Below, piece after piece: positions 6,726 to 14,163 of a DNA stretch of 14,888 bases; the first letter of the stretch is position 1; each line of letters opens with the position of its first letter. The stretch comes from Planctomycetota bacterium (GTDB lineage Bacteria; Planctomycetota; Planctomycetia; Pirellulales; Lacipirellulaceae), in NCBI GenBank assembly GCA_024278035.1, contig JAJRUA010000447.1, forward strand, positions 1-14,888. Direction: 5' to 3'. The notes under the pieces are model-generated. The model saw only the letters and a list, made by a program, of their open reading frames with translations. It was not told the DNA's origin and ran no database searches. A program made the position numbers and the translations under genes.

Positions 6726-7805
6726 TTAGTTCATCGCCGCTACGCGGGCCACACGACGGGCAACGACAATTTTTTCTGCTGCGGCTGCCAAAGCGTGTTG
6801 TGCCCGATCAACTTCAGGCAGCGTGGTCGCTCCGAGGTGGGCGATACGCCGCCGGAGTTCTTTGGTCGATCGCTTGGGCAAGCCGGTCTCAAGCCGCGCG
6901 AGCAAGGCTTCGCTAGCACCGGCTAGGGCCAAAAGTGCGGTTCGCCCGTCGAGTTGATTCAATGCTTGAACCAGCGAGGGCCCATCGATTCGTTCGAGGT
7001 CAGCAAACGAAAGCCGTGGTGCGGGCGGCGACTTCGGTTGCGCACGTTTCGGAGGAACTGTTTGTGGTTTTTTCGGCGACCCGAGAGCGTCAGCGACCGG
7101 AGGTGCCTGGACAAACGGTCCCAGTTCACTTGCAAGCGTCGAATCCGACTGCGCGAGCTGTTTAACCAAGTTGCCACGCTGCTTCACAGGCGATGCCGCA
7201 AGAACCGCCCGAACGGTCTCCAAACGATCGGCTCGAAGACGGCGCTGCTGGTTTTGATGCTGTATCCAATCGGACAAACCGGCTGCAACAACACGGACAC
7301 TTGCCGGGTCGGCTTCGCCAAGTTGCGACATTTGCAGAAGCAGGTTCGCCTGCTCGGCAGCGGAGTACTCAGCGAGAACTGCCGCCGAAGTCTCGGCAGG
7401 GAGATAGGAGAGCACCAGAGCAACGGCCCGCGGTTGTTCTCCCGCAAGATAAGTGGCGATAGCGCTTGAATCGGCATCGCGAAGCGAACCGAAGGGGTCG
7501 GTAAGGGGAGCGTTGTCCATCGTTGTTGCCAGCTCGGCGGCTGCGATGGCAGCGGTGCCCAAGCTGAGTTCGACACCTGAGTCGTTGGCCGATTCCTGTG
7601 ATGCAAAAGCCGTATCTACGCGAAGTTGTTGGGCAACTTGTTCGCGCTCTTCTACCTCAACCGTTCCCAGTTGGGCAATCGAAGCGCGCAGCGCCGTGGC
7701 TTCTTCATGCGAAAGACGGGCAATCAGCGTCGCCGCCGCCTCAGGCGGAAGGCTCCGAATAAAGACAGCCGCTTTTCGAAGCGAGTTATTAGGTTGGTCG
7801 CTCAC
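6726..7805 (-). CDS. fliG: Flagellar motor switch protein FliG with altered torque helix
   Basis: FliG links the MS ring (FliF) to the C-ring and carries the helix on which stators push. 359 residues against about 330-345 in most relatives. Residues 1-65 match FliG-N and 110-225 FliG-M, where the usual EHPQ motif reads EQPR (123-126). A Pro/Lys-rich linker (about 233-264) precedes FliG-C at 265-350. Of the five charged torque positions known in E. coli (K264, R281, D288, D289, R297), I align A295, R312, R319, R320 and T328: only R281 is kept, and both acids are now arginine. Position between fliF and fliH and the overall pattern leave little doubt about family. The start is GTG; no in-frame ATG lies upstream before a stop. 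Confidence 0.93.
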   Translation of the reverse strand: MSDQPNNSLRKAAVFIRSLPPEAAATLIARLSHEEATALRASIAQLGTVEVEEREQVAQQLRVDTAFASQESANDSGVELSLGTAAIAAAELATTMDNAPLTDPFGSLRDADSSAIATYLAGEQPRAVALVLSYLPAETSAAVLAEYSAAEQANLLLQMSQLGEADPASVRVVAAGLSDWIQHQNQQRRLRADRLETVRAVLAASPVKQRGNLVKQLAQSDSTLASELGPFVQAPPVADALGSPKKPQTVPPKRAQPKSPPAPRLSFADLERIDGPSLVQALNQLDGRTALLALAGASEALLARLETGLPKRSTKELRRRIAHLGATTLPEVDRAQHALAAAAEKIVVARRVARVAAMN

Positions 7806-7869
7806 GTTTATTATTTCCGGTCCATCGGTTGCTAGCGAGGCTTCATGCCTTACACGGTAGTTTTTAGGT

Positions 7870-7896
7870 GGTCAGCCTTCAGTTTTTTTGCTGACC
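7870..7896 (-). other. Intercistronic stem-loop after fliF
   Basis: GGTCAGC at 7870-7876 pairs perfectly with GCTGACC at 7890-7896 around a 13-base loop containing seven T on the plus strand (seven A in the mRNA). It begins 9 bases past the fliF stop, within the 99-base spacer before fliG. No T-run follows on the minus strand, so it does not look like an intrinsic terminator. Protection of the upstream message or differential fliF/fliG expression is possible. The pairing is seen; the role is unknown. Confidence 0.35.
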
Positions 7897-7904
7897 GCTT
7901 CCTG

Positions 7905-9572
7905 TCATCCTGCATTGTTGATCCAACTGCGAAGGATGGCTGCTGCGGCGTCGGGGTCGCCACTGACCATGTCGGCCAAGTCATCCTTGAGTGTGTCTGC
8001 TTTTCGGAGCTTGAGTTTGGGACGCGTACCATCATCGTCATCGTCCTCCGCGGATTGCGATCGATGGGACTCACCGGAATTGCCTCCGATGCCTTCTAAC
8101 TGAAGTGAAGCGGTTCGTCCTGGTGGAAGGCTATTTCCGTTGGTCGAATTGACGATCGAGCGAAGCATCACGAGGCTAAAAATTGCGAGGCCAGCCATCG
8201 CCATCGTGTTGCCGTACCGACTGCCCCAAGAGAGGGCGTTGGACATCGTCGAGGGAGGCACCATCTCGGGCTTAGGGGCATCGAAAAAGAACCCGACCTT
8301 GACCTGCTTGTACTCATCTTCCCCTAACGACAATTCGGGCAACAGCGGTTCGACGATGTTCTCGATATCTCTGCGGAGCACTTGTTCATATTGCTCGAGT
8401 TGATCCTTGGCGATTTCTTCTGTTTCGTCCGTGATTCCGTAGCGGTCACGATAATCTTGTTTAACGAAAGAACGGGGTACAGCAATGCTGGCGGTTGCTT
8501 CTTTGAGCATTGCACCATAGTGGGTCGTCTCTTCGGTTTGTGAACCAACGACGTTCTGGCTGGTCTCTTCGATTAAAGAAGTTTCAGATTGATCCTTGCC
8601 TGCTAGTCCAGCATCCACGCCGTTACGTCCAGGTCCTTGAGCTTCAAGCCCCGGTTGACCACCGCCCGCACCGTTGGTTCTCTTAGTGGTTTCTTCGATG
8701 CTCGTTTGCTGTAGCGTGGCGGTTACCGATTCCGGCTTTGTTTGGATGGTCCGCCTTGTCATCGTGTCATCCATAACCGCTTTGACTTGGACGCGAACGC
8801 CCGGGATGTACCCGAGGTATTCAAGCAAATCACCTCGCAGTCCTTTCTCAATTTTGGCTTTGAGCTGGTAGAAGGGATTCTCAAAATCGTCCGGGTCGAT
8901 GCCATCGCTGGCGAACGAGGCCTCTCCCCCGAGGTTGGTAATCTGTACCGATTCGAGCGACACATTGTAGGCCTTCGAGGCAAACGCTTTGAGGTTGCGC
9001 GACCGTTTGGAAGTGAGCGACTCGCCGACGTCTGGCATAACGCTCACGACGACCGACGCCTGCCGAGCCCGCCGCAATCCGCTTGAAGCTTGTTCGTCAT
9101 AAATAACGATCGCCTGCTCAACCCAAGGCATGAGCGTGATAATGTGGGAGAGCTGTTGCTCCCTAGCCGCTTGGATGCGTTGCTTTTTAACCGTCCCGCT
9201 GTCAAAGACACTGCCCCCATCAAGGGCTTTGGACATCAAGCGATGGACATCCGGAGGAAGGGCCGCCGCATCGGCAATTGCGGCAATCGCCGCCATTTTC
9301 TGGCTGCGAGGAACGCGAATCTTGTTTCCTTCGATCTGGAACCCTTCGATCCCAGCGGTAGCCATCGCCGCTTCCATGCGAGCAATTTGACTTTGGCTAA
9401 ACGCTTCGCCTCCGAAGAGATATTCATCGGGGCCTGCATTGGATTGCTGGAATAGAAACCCGAGGCTCACCACCACCACCGCCAGCAACAGCCCGGCCGT
9501 TATACGAGCGCCAGGCGTCATGGACTCAAACAAGTCACGTAGTTGCGAAAAGGTTTGGTTGACAAAATCCAT
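7905..9572 (-). CDS. fliF: Flagellar MS-ring protein FliF
   Basis: FliF forms the MS ring in the inner membrane, the base on which rod, export gate and C-ring assemble. 555 residues, the usual length. There are two membrane segments, at about 22-41 and 455-474. Between them lie the periplasmic ring-building domains (about 45-240) and a Gly/Gln-rich middle loop around 300-335. The cytoplasmic tail has an acidic run (E509, D510-514) and ends with a LKDDLADMVSGDPDAAA helix and RSWINNAG, which matches the FliG-binding tail of the family. The gene is intact. The start ATG has no clear Shine-Dalgarno. It lies between fliE and fliG, the standard order. Confidence 0.96.
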   Translation of the reverse strand: MDFVNQTFSQLRDLFESMTPGARITAGLLLAVVVVSLGFLFQQSNAGPDEYLFGGEAFSQSQIARMEAAMATAGIEGFQIEGNKIRVPRSQKMAAIAAIADAAALPPDVHRLMSKALDGGSVFDSGTVKKQRIQAAREQQLSHIITLMPWVEQAIVIYDEQASSGLRRARQASVVVSVMPDVGESLTSKRSRNLKAFASKAYNVSLESVQITNLGGEASFASDGIDPDDFENPFYQLKAKIEKGLRGDLLEYLGYIPGVRVQVKAVMDDTMTRRTIQTKPESVTATLQQTSIEETTKRTNGAGGGQPGLEAQGPGRNGVDAGLAGKDQSETSLIEETSQNVVGSQTEETTHYGAMLKEATASIAVPRSFVKQDYRDRYGITDETEEIAKDQLEQYEQVLRRDIENIVEPLLPELSLGEDEYKQVKVGFFFDAPKPEMVPPSTMSNALSWGSRYGNTMAMAGLAIFSLVMLRSIVNSTNGNSLPPGRTASLQLEGIGGNSGESHRSQSAEDDDDDGTRPKLKLRKADTLKDDLADMVSGDPDAAAAILRSWINNAG

Positions 9573-9637
9573 GAAGGGCTTTTATAGCGGTGAGCGATGA
9601 ACAGTGAAGGAAGGATGAACGACAGTTGGCTAGACCT

Positions 9638-9970
9638 CTAAACTCGTACCTCTTGAATCTCTCGGTAGACATCCATCAACTTGTTCCGTACCTGCATGGT
9701 CATACGAAAAGCCATGTCCGCTTTTTGTACGGCAGTAAGCACTTCGGCAGGGTTGACGTCTTCGCCCGTGAATAGGGCTTCGACCGCTTTGTCCGCCTGT
9801 TGTTGCATTCCATTGACGCTCTCAATCGAATCGACCAACAAGCTTTTGAACGAACTGGCACCTTCGTCGGAAGCCGTGAGTCCGTTTTGAGCGCCCGTCT
9901 GTCCCGTCGATGCCAAACTAGAGATCGAAGAGCCAAGCACTTGGCCGCTGTTGAGTGAAATGGGAAGCAT
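9638..9970 (-). CDS. fliE: Flagellar hook-basal body adaptor FliE
   Basis: FliE joins the MS ring to the proximal rod and is among the first exported subunits. 110 residues, the normal size. The C-terminal half is diagnostic: a DVNPAEVLTAVQKADMAFRM stretch at about 71-90, then VRNKLMDVYREIQEVRV to the end, matching the conserved rod-helix segment of the family. The N-terminal half is variable Ser/Gly-rich sequence, also normal. It follows flgC after a 121-base spacer in which I see only a 5-bp hairpin. The start ATG at 9970 has no obvious Shine-Dalgarno. Confidence 0.96.
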   Translation of the reverse strand: MLPISLNSGQVLGSSISSLASTGQTGAQNGLTASDEGASSFKSLLVDSIESVNGMQQQADKAVEALFTGEDVNPAEVLTAVQKADMAFRMTMQVRNKLMDVYREIQEVRV

Positions 9971-10091
9971 GATGGTTTGTCGAAAAAACGTACGGTTAGT
10001 TTATGTTAGGGCTTCTGGGCTAGTTACTTTCTGTAACGCCGCCTTCTTTCGTGGTTGTGCTTGTTCGAGCCTTGTCGCGACTGTTTAGGAA

Positions 10092-10502
10092 TTAGGCAAT
10101 AATCTGTAGTGTTTGTTGACCGAGGTCTTTCGAGACTTCCATCACGCCGATGTTCGCTTCGTAGGCTCGGGTGGCGTCGAGGGCGTTGACAAACTCGGTA
10201 GTCATGTCGATCGAAGGAAAGGCGACATAGCCTTCGGCGTTGGCGTCGGGGTGTCCTGGTTGATAACGCAGGTCGGGCGGAGCAAACGATTCTTCAATGC
10301 TGCCGATTTTCACGCCGTTGCCACCGCCTGGGGTGCGAATCGAAGTATCCGTCTGGAAGGTGACATAACGTGCCCGATAAGGGACCGCTTCGCCCCGCTC
10401 GTTACGGGTCGTGGAAAGGTTGGCCAAGTTGGACGAAATCGCGTCGAGCCGCGCCCGTTGGGCGACCAAGGCGCTCGTACTAATATCGAGGCTACCATGC
10501 AT
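10092..10502 (-). CDS. flgC: Flagellar basal-body proximal rod protein FlgC
   Basis: Proximal rod subunit, exported without a cleaved signal. 136 residues, normal for FlgC. The N-terminal rod motif reads ISSNLANLSTTR at 22-33, and the C-terminal helix carries NALDATRAYEANIGVMEVSK, the classic FlgC ending with the ATRAYEAN signature. A YQPGHPDANAEGYVAFP segment in the middle is also typical. It starts 35 bases downstream of the flgB stop, with a GGAG motif about 13 bases from the ATG. Complete and undisturbed. Confidence 0.97.
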   Translation of the reverse strand: MHGSLDISTSALVAQRARLDAISSNLANLSTTRNERGEAVPYRARYVTFQTDTSIRTPGGGNGVKIGSIEESFAPPDLRYQPGHPDANAEGYVAFPSIDMTTEFVNALDATRAYEANIGVMEVSKDLGQQTLQIIA

Positions 10503-10537
10503 AGTGATTCATTAACTCCAGGACGAAACGATCAGGC

Positions 10538-11005
10538 TTAAACGACACGTTCACTAATGGCCGACTGCAGTTGACGAAATTGGACCGACATCAAACTAAT
10601 TGCAAGGTTGTGTTGGGATTGGTTCTTTGAGATTTCAGTGACTTGGCTTTCGAGGCTCACATCGGTTCCGTCGTGGTAAAGCACGCTTGTCATCGATTTA
10701 CGAACACCGGCAAACTGGTCGTAATCGAGGGAGGCTTCTTTTGCTCCGTTCCCTTGAGGGCCCCCAACCGTCAATCCCGGCCCGCTTCGCAAGAGCGCCG
10801 CTTCGCCAAGGCTTGGTCCCGGCTTGCTGGTGAGGGCTTGCTTGAGACTCGTCTGGAAAGCTTCAGGCGAAAGGTCACGCGTCTTGTAGCCGGGCGTGTT
10901 CATGTTCGCAATGTTGCCTGCCAACACGCCGTGGCGCGCTTGCGAGAACTCAACGACTTGCGAGAGCATCGGCAGGTTCGAGTTGGCAAACAGATCAGGG
11001 AACAT
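10538..11005 (-). CDS. flgB: Flagellar basal-body rod protein FlgB
   Basis: Proximal rod subunit and first gene of the structural operon here. 155 residues, a little longer than the common 130-140. The rod motif AGNIANMNTPGYKTRDL is at 29-45, and the C-terminal helix (SQHNLAISLMSVQFRQLQSA) closes the domain. The middle (about 60-90) is a variable Gly/Pro-rich loop. The ATG at 11005 has no Shine-Dalgarno. Its predicted leader is about 60 bases, starting near 11065 from a sigma-54 promoter, and holds a G/C-rich hairpin. This placement implies control by the activator gene directly upstream. Confidence 0.96.
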   Translation of the reverse strand: MFPDLFANSNLPMLSQVVEFSQARHGVLAGNIANMNTPGYKTRDLSPEAFQTSLKQALTSKPGPSLGEAALLRSGPGLTVGGPQGNGAKEASLDYDQFAGVRKSMTSVLYHDGTDVSLESQVTEISKNQSQHNLAISLMSVQFRQLQSAISERVV

Positions 11006-11029
11006 GATTGGTTTATTGAGGTTTGTTAA

Positions 11030-11063
11030 TTCCCCTCTTCCGTTTTCGGGGGAGAGGAGGGGG
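11030..11063. repeat. Shortened copy of the G/C-rich palindromic repeat, in flgB leader
   Basis: The plus-strand sequence beginning TTCCCCTCTTCCGTTTTCG matches the minus strand of the right end of the repeat at 606-724 (22 of 25 bases), so the orientation is opposite. The arms 11032-11042 and 11047-11063 fold into a hairpin around a TTTT loop, with G-T pairs or a bulge depending on register. It lies between the predicted transcription start (about 11065) and the flgB ATG, so it would form the 5' end of the message. It looks like a collapsed or partly deleted member of the family. Confidence 0.6.
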
Positions 11064-11065
11064 TT

Positions 11066-11221
11066 TTAGACTCTCCGCATCTTGCGTGCCAAGCGATCGC
11101 GAAGGCTTGGCAAGCGTGGTGGTTTAGGTGCTTTTGGTTTTTCCTGATAGTAGATGTCGTATTTTGTGATCTCAACCGGAGACTTCCGCTGAACAAATCG
11201 GCAATTTCTGCCGATTGTCAA
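11066..11221 (-). CDS. Possible small basic protein (51 aa), TTG start
   Basis: An open frame of 51 codons from a TTG that overlaps the activator's stop (TTGA) to a TAA at 11066-11068. The product would be Lys/Arg/Pro-rich: after SPVEITKYDIYYQEKPKAPK comes PPRLPSLRDRLARKMRRV at the end. No membrane segment or known domain is visible. For it: the overlapping stop/start suits coupled translation, and the composition looks protein-like. Against it: the start is TTG with no nearby Shine-Dalgarno, the first codons lie in a perfect dyad (11196-11216), and the last codons lie in a sigma-54 promoter, so the region may simply be regulatory DNA. I do not recognise the protein and assign no function. 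Confidence 0.35.
   Translation of the reverse strand: MTIGRNCRFVQRKSPVEITKYDIYYQEKPKAPKPPRLPSLRDRLARKMRRV
11077..11092 (-). promoter_or_regulatory. Sigma-54 (-24/-12) promoter for flgB operon
   Basis: On the minus strand the sequence is TTGGCACGCAAGATGC. It has a full TTGGCACG -24 block and ATGC at -12 (consensus TTGC), with exactly 10 bases between the GG and GC pairs, as sigma-54 requires. The predicted start is near 11065, giving a leader of about 60 bases before flgB. A sigma-54 activator gene with an intact GAFTGA loop ends 126 bases upstream, which makes a chance match less likely. Confidence 0.75.
11087..11112. promoter_or_regulatory. Dyad overlapping the -24 element
   Basis: TGCCAAGC at 11087-11094 and GCTTGGCA at 11105-11112 form a perfect 8-bp inverted repeat with a 10-base gap. 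One arm includes part of the -24 element of the sigma-54 promoter. A protein bound here would overlap RNA polymerase, so it could be a repressor site; equally the symmetry may be chance, because the -24 block supplies half of it. The dyad is seen; the function is speculative. Confidence 0.3.
11196..11216. promoter_or_regulatory. Perfect dyad, candidate activator-binding enhancer or terminator
   Basis: AATCGGCA and TGCCGATT are separated by 5 bases. The centre is about 140 bases upstream of the predicted flgB start, in the usual enhancer range for NtrC-family activators, and an 8+5+8 dyad suits a dimeric Fis-type HTH. The alternative is an intrinsic terminator: on the minus strand the hairpin begins 2 bases past the activator stop and is followed by TTGTT, a weak T-run. 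Both roles are possible. The symmetry is certain, the role inferred. Confidence 0.5.
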
Positions 11222-12645
11222 GCGGCACGAGTCACTTGGTTCTCCCGGGGGGCAACGCCATAGCTTCTTAGTTTTCCGCTGAGGGTTCGGACGCCGATGC
11301 CTAGGGCCTCGGCGGTCTTGGCCCGATGGCCCCCATGTTGCTCAAGCGTGCCAAGGATCATCTGTTTTTCGATTTCAGCAAGGCTCAGGCCTAGCGGCAG
11401 CGTCGCTGGGTGTTCCTCTGCCGTTGTAGTCAAAGCGGCTGGACTACTTGCGCTGTCTTGTCTTAACCAAGGGCGAATCAGCTCAGGTGAGATCGACGGC
11501 GTGTCCGAAAGTACGCAGGCACGAGTGATGACGTTGTGAAGTTCACGCACGTTGCCGGGCCAGTGGTGGGAATCAAGCAGCTCGCTTGCGGCGGCATCCA
11601 GTACCAGCGGTTCACGGTCGAGTCGCCCTGCTGCTTCGTTCAGGAAGTGATTGGCCAAGAGCAGCACATCCCCCTCACGCTCCCGCAAAGGAGGAACTCG
11701 AAGTGGCACTACCGCCAAGCGGTAGTAAAGGTCTTCGCGGAACCGTCCGGCGGCGATTTCTTCGGACAGGTCACGGTTTGTCGTGGCTAGAACGCGAACA
11801 TCGATCTTGCGAGTTTCGCTGGATCCGACACGCTCGAAGGTCCGTTCTTGCAGTACACGGAGCAATTTGGCTTGTAGTCCGAGATTGATTTCCGTGATTT
11901 CGTCCAGCAGTAGGGAACCGCCTTCGGCAAGCTCGAACCGACCAATGCGGTCGGCATCGGCCCCCGTGAACGCTCCGCGGCAATGACCAAAAAGTTCGCT
12001 TTCGGTCAATTGCTCTGAAAGCACCGGGCAGTTGAGGCTCACCAGTGGCGAAGCCGACCGTCGGCTGGCCGTGTGAAGCGTTTGGGCAACCAATTCTTTG
12101 CCGACGCCACTTTCACCACAAATGAGGACTGTTTCGTCGGTCGCCGCAACGCGTCCGATTTGTTCCCGCAGGCGTGTCATCGCGAGGCTGGTACCGATCA
12201 TCGTGGGGCCATCCGTAGCCATCCCCGATGAGGTCGTTTGGCTTTGTAGGCGTCCTCGCTCTAAAGCACGGGCGACCGATTGTTCGATCTGATCGATATC
12301 GTACGGCTTTTCAAGAAAGTCAAACGCTCCGTGGCGCATCGCTTCGACGGCGACCCCAATACTAGCGTGGGCCGTGACCATTAGCACCTGAATCGGCCAG
12401 CGACGTCGTTCGATCTCTCGGATCAAATCGAGCCCGCTCATGCCGGGCATTTGTAGATCGGTGATAACGAGTTCAAAAGAACGGGCGGAAAGTTTCTGCA
12501 GCGCTTCGGCACCGCTGGAGCAAGACTCTGCCGTGCGGCCACCATGGCGTAGCACATCGACCACCGACTGCCGAGCCGAGGCATGGTCATCGACGACTAA
12601 AATACGTGCCGCCTGTTCGTTGTGTGAGGAGTGGCTCTTGGTCAC
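11218..12645 (-). CDS. NtrC-family sigma-54 response regulator (FlrC/FlgR-like)
   Basis: 475 residues. The receiver domain (13-128) has D19/D20, phospho-acceptor D63, T91 and K113. The AAA+ domain (about 147-375) has Walker A GESGVGKE at 177-184, GAFTGA at 224-229 and Walker B LLLDE at 245-249. A Fis-type HTH covers about 421-465. All parts needed to activate sigma-54 RNA polymerase are present. Adjacency to a soluble kinase and the flg/fli operon suggests the role of FlrC, FleR or FlgR, but which is nearest cannot be told here. The start is GTG, overlapping the kinase stop (GTGA), with an AAGGGAG site about 7 bases upstream. A sigma-54 promoter lies just downstream. Confidence 0.93.
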   Translation of the reverse strand: MTKSHSSHNEQAARILVVDDHASARQSVVDVLRHGGRTAESCSSGAEALQKLSARSFELVITDLQMPGMSGLDLIREIERRRWPIQVLMVTAHASIGVAVEAMRHGAFDFLEKPYDIDQIEQSVARALERGRLQSQTTSSGMATDGPTMIGTSLAMTRLREQIGRVAATDETVLICGESGVGKELVAQTLHTASRRSASPLVSLNCPVLSEQLTESELFGHCRGAFTGADADRIGRFELAEGGSLLLDEITEINLGLQAKLLRVLQERTFERVGSSETRKIDVRVLATTNRDLSEEIAAGRFREDLYYRLAVVPLRVPPLREREGDVLLLANHFLNEAAGRLDREPLVLDAAASELLDSHHWPGNVRELHNVITRACVLSDTPSISPELIRPWLRQDSASSPAALTTTAEEHPATLPLGLSLAEIEKQMILGTLEQHGGHRAKTAEALGIGVRTLSGKLRSYGVAPRENQVTRAA

Positions 12646-13568
12646 GCGGCGGCTCCCTTGTTCATGGCTGGGCGAGGTAGCCGGATCGTGAAGGCGGCTC
12701 CTCCCTCGGGGCAGTTGATTGCCGTGACCGTGCCACCATGGGCTTCGACCGCATGGGCAACCACCGACAGGCCGAGCCCGGTGCCCGTCTCTTTGGTGCT
12801 GTAAAAGGGCTCGAACAGTCGATTCTGTTGTTCTTCGCTGAGGCCAGGCCCGCTGTCGGCGACCTCTAGCTCAAAACCCTCGTGACTGTCGTAAGAAGTA
12901 ATGACCAGCTCGCCCCCGTCGGGCATTACATCTAGGGCATTGAGTACTAGATTAAGAATTGCTCGTCGAATCATTTCACGGTCGGCGGTGAGGAGCGTGT
13001 TCGGCGGAACGTCGATTTCGATCTCGACCGCTTGTGCCTCGAACTGCGGTGCAAGCGATTCGCAGACCTCTTGAACCATGGGGCCGATCAAGAAGCTGCC
13101 CCCTTGCGGCTGGCGGTGGGCACTAAAGCTAAGTAAATCGTTCACGGTGGCCTCCAGGGCGGTAAACCCTGCCTCCACTTTCGATAGGATATCAAGCCCT
13201 TCCGCGTCGCCCAACAAGCGGCGACGTACGAGACTCATGTAAAGTGTGACGGGCGTTAAGTTATTGCGAACCTCATGGGCAACGTGCGATGCCATCTCTC
13301 CCAGGTCCGCCATTCGATTTTTACGAGCAAGCTCACGATTCTTCACTTCAAGCTCCGCACTGAGCCGCGAAACCTCTTCGCTGAGCAGAGCGTGTGTTTT
13401 CTCAAGCCGCCCTGTGGCGGTTTGCCAAGCTTCGAGCAACTCCGTGAGGCCAACCTCCGCCGGCGGCGCCTCTTCGCCACGGAAGACCGATAGCGCCGGC
13501 GGCTGTGCCTCAAACGCCGGCGGCGGTGTCTCAGGCGTGGCCTCTTGCTGATTAGGTAAAGCAGACAT
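12642..13568 (-). CDS. Soluble sensor histidine kinase (FlrB/FlgS-like)
   Basis: 308 residues, no membrane segment. Residues 1-40 are Pro/Ala-rich and probably disordered; 45-88 form a charged helix, likely coiled coil. The H-box is SHVAHEVRNNLTP with H98 as the expected phosphorylation site. The catalytic domain has the N-box around N206/N210, G1 DSGPG at 238-242, an F-box FEPFYST at 252-258, and G2 GTGLGL at 262-267. No PAS, GAF or HAMP domain is visible, so it probably senses a cytoplasmic partner. FlgS of Campylobacter is a soluble kinase that responds to the export apparatus; this could act alike, but that is inference. It overlaps the response regulator by 4 bases, so they form a cognate pair. 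Confidence 0.92.
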   Translation of the reverse strand: MSALPNQQEATPETPPPAFEAQPPALSVFRGEEAPPAEVGLTELLEAWQTATGRLEKTHALLSEEVSRLSAELEVKNRELARKNRMADLGEMASHVAHEVRNNLTPVTLYMSLVRRRLLGDAEGLDILSKVEAGFTALEATVNDLLSFSAHRQPQGGSFLIGPMVQEVCESLAPQFEAQAVEIEIDVPPNTLLTADREMIRRAILNLVLNALDVMPDGGELVITSYDSHEGFELEVADSGPGLSEEQQNRLFEPFYSTKETGTGLGLSVVAHAVEAHGGTVTAINCPEGGAAFTIRLPRPAMNKGAAA

Positions 13569-13588
13569 TCGTGGACTCGATAAGCTAA

Positions 13589-14146
13589 TTAGTTCGTGGT
13601 GGAAAGATCGAGTGAACCGACAGACCCCTGAGATTCAGGCAAGGGCAGGGTAGAGGCAGACAGGGCGGGGGGAGACAGGGGACGTTTGTGAGGTTGGTAG
13701 GCAGCCGAAGCGGCATGGGCGGATTGGGTTCGCTGGAGTCGTTCCGCTACGCCATCACGACGGCGAACCATTTGGTCTTCTTGTTCTTTTTCCATGGCGA
13801 TCACTTCGGCAAGCAATCGCTCGCACGTTGCCGAGTCGGCGGCACAAGCCGAGCGATGTTGGGGCGAGGCCCACTGGCGTGTGTCGGGGTCTTCGGCATG
13901 GAAGGGCGTCAGGCCTTGCTCCACAGCACGCAATGCGGCAATCAATTGTTGTTTGGCCGTAAGCAGTTTCAGCAGCGAAGTGATGTCCCCTTCGCCGATA
14001 AGCTCTCCCTGACGCCGGCCCACGGCAAGCAATTGTTCAAGCAGCCGTCGTTTTTGATCGACGAGCTTTGCCAGCGCTGTGGTAGAACAATCGGCCATGC
14101 GATCGGGTGCGAGGAAAGGGGAATTAGGAACAGAGAAAGTACGCAC
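13589..14146 (-). CDS. FlgN-like flagellar export chaperone
   Basis: 185 residues. Residues about 23-82 and 100-140 are amphipathic helices; LVDQKRRLLEQLLAVGRRQ followed by EGDITSLLKLLTAKQQLI is the kind of pattern seen in FlgN, the chaperone that keeps hook-filament junction proteins export-competent. The last 45 residues are Ser/Pro-rich and probably disordered. The first codon taken is GTG at 14146, 17 bases after the upstream stop. An ATG at 14098 (residue 17) is a good alternative: the first 16 residues look uninformative and neither site has a strong Shine-Dalgarno. FlgN proteins diverge strongly, so another helical export chaperone such as a FliT type is possible. It lies 20 bases before the kinase and is surely cotranscribed. 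Confidence 0.62.
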   Translation of the reverse strand: MRTFSVPNSPFLAPDRMADCSTTALAKLVDQKRRLLEQLLAVGRRQGELIGEGDITSLLKLLTAKQQLIAALRAVEQGLTPFHAEDPDTRQWASPQHRSACAADSATCERLLAEVIAMEKEQEDQMVRRRDGVAERLQRTQSAHAASAAYQPHKRPLSPPALSASTLPLPESQGSVGSLDLSTTN

Positions 14147-14163
14147 GAGAGTTGCCCCGCCAG

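Noticed and set aside
7886..7910. Possible third copy of the structured element (CTGACCGCT segment)
   Set aside because: Only about nine bases agree, and the flanking stem sequence is absent; the shared bases belong to a separate local hairpin.
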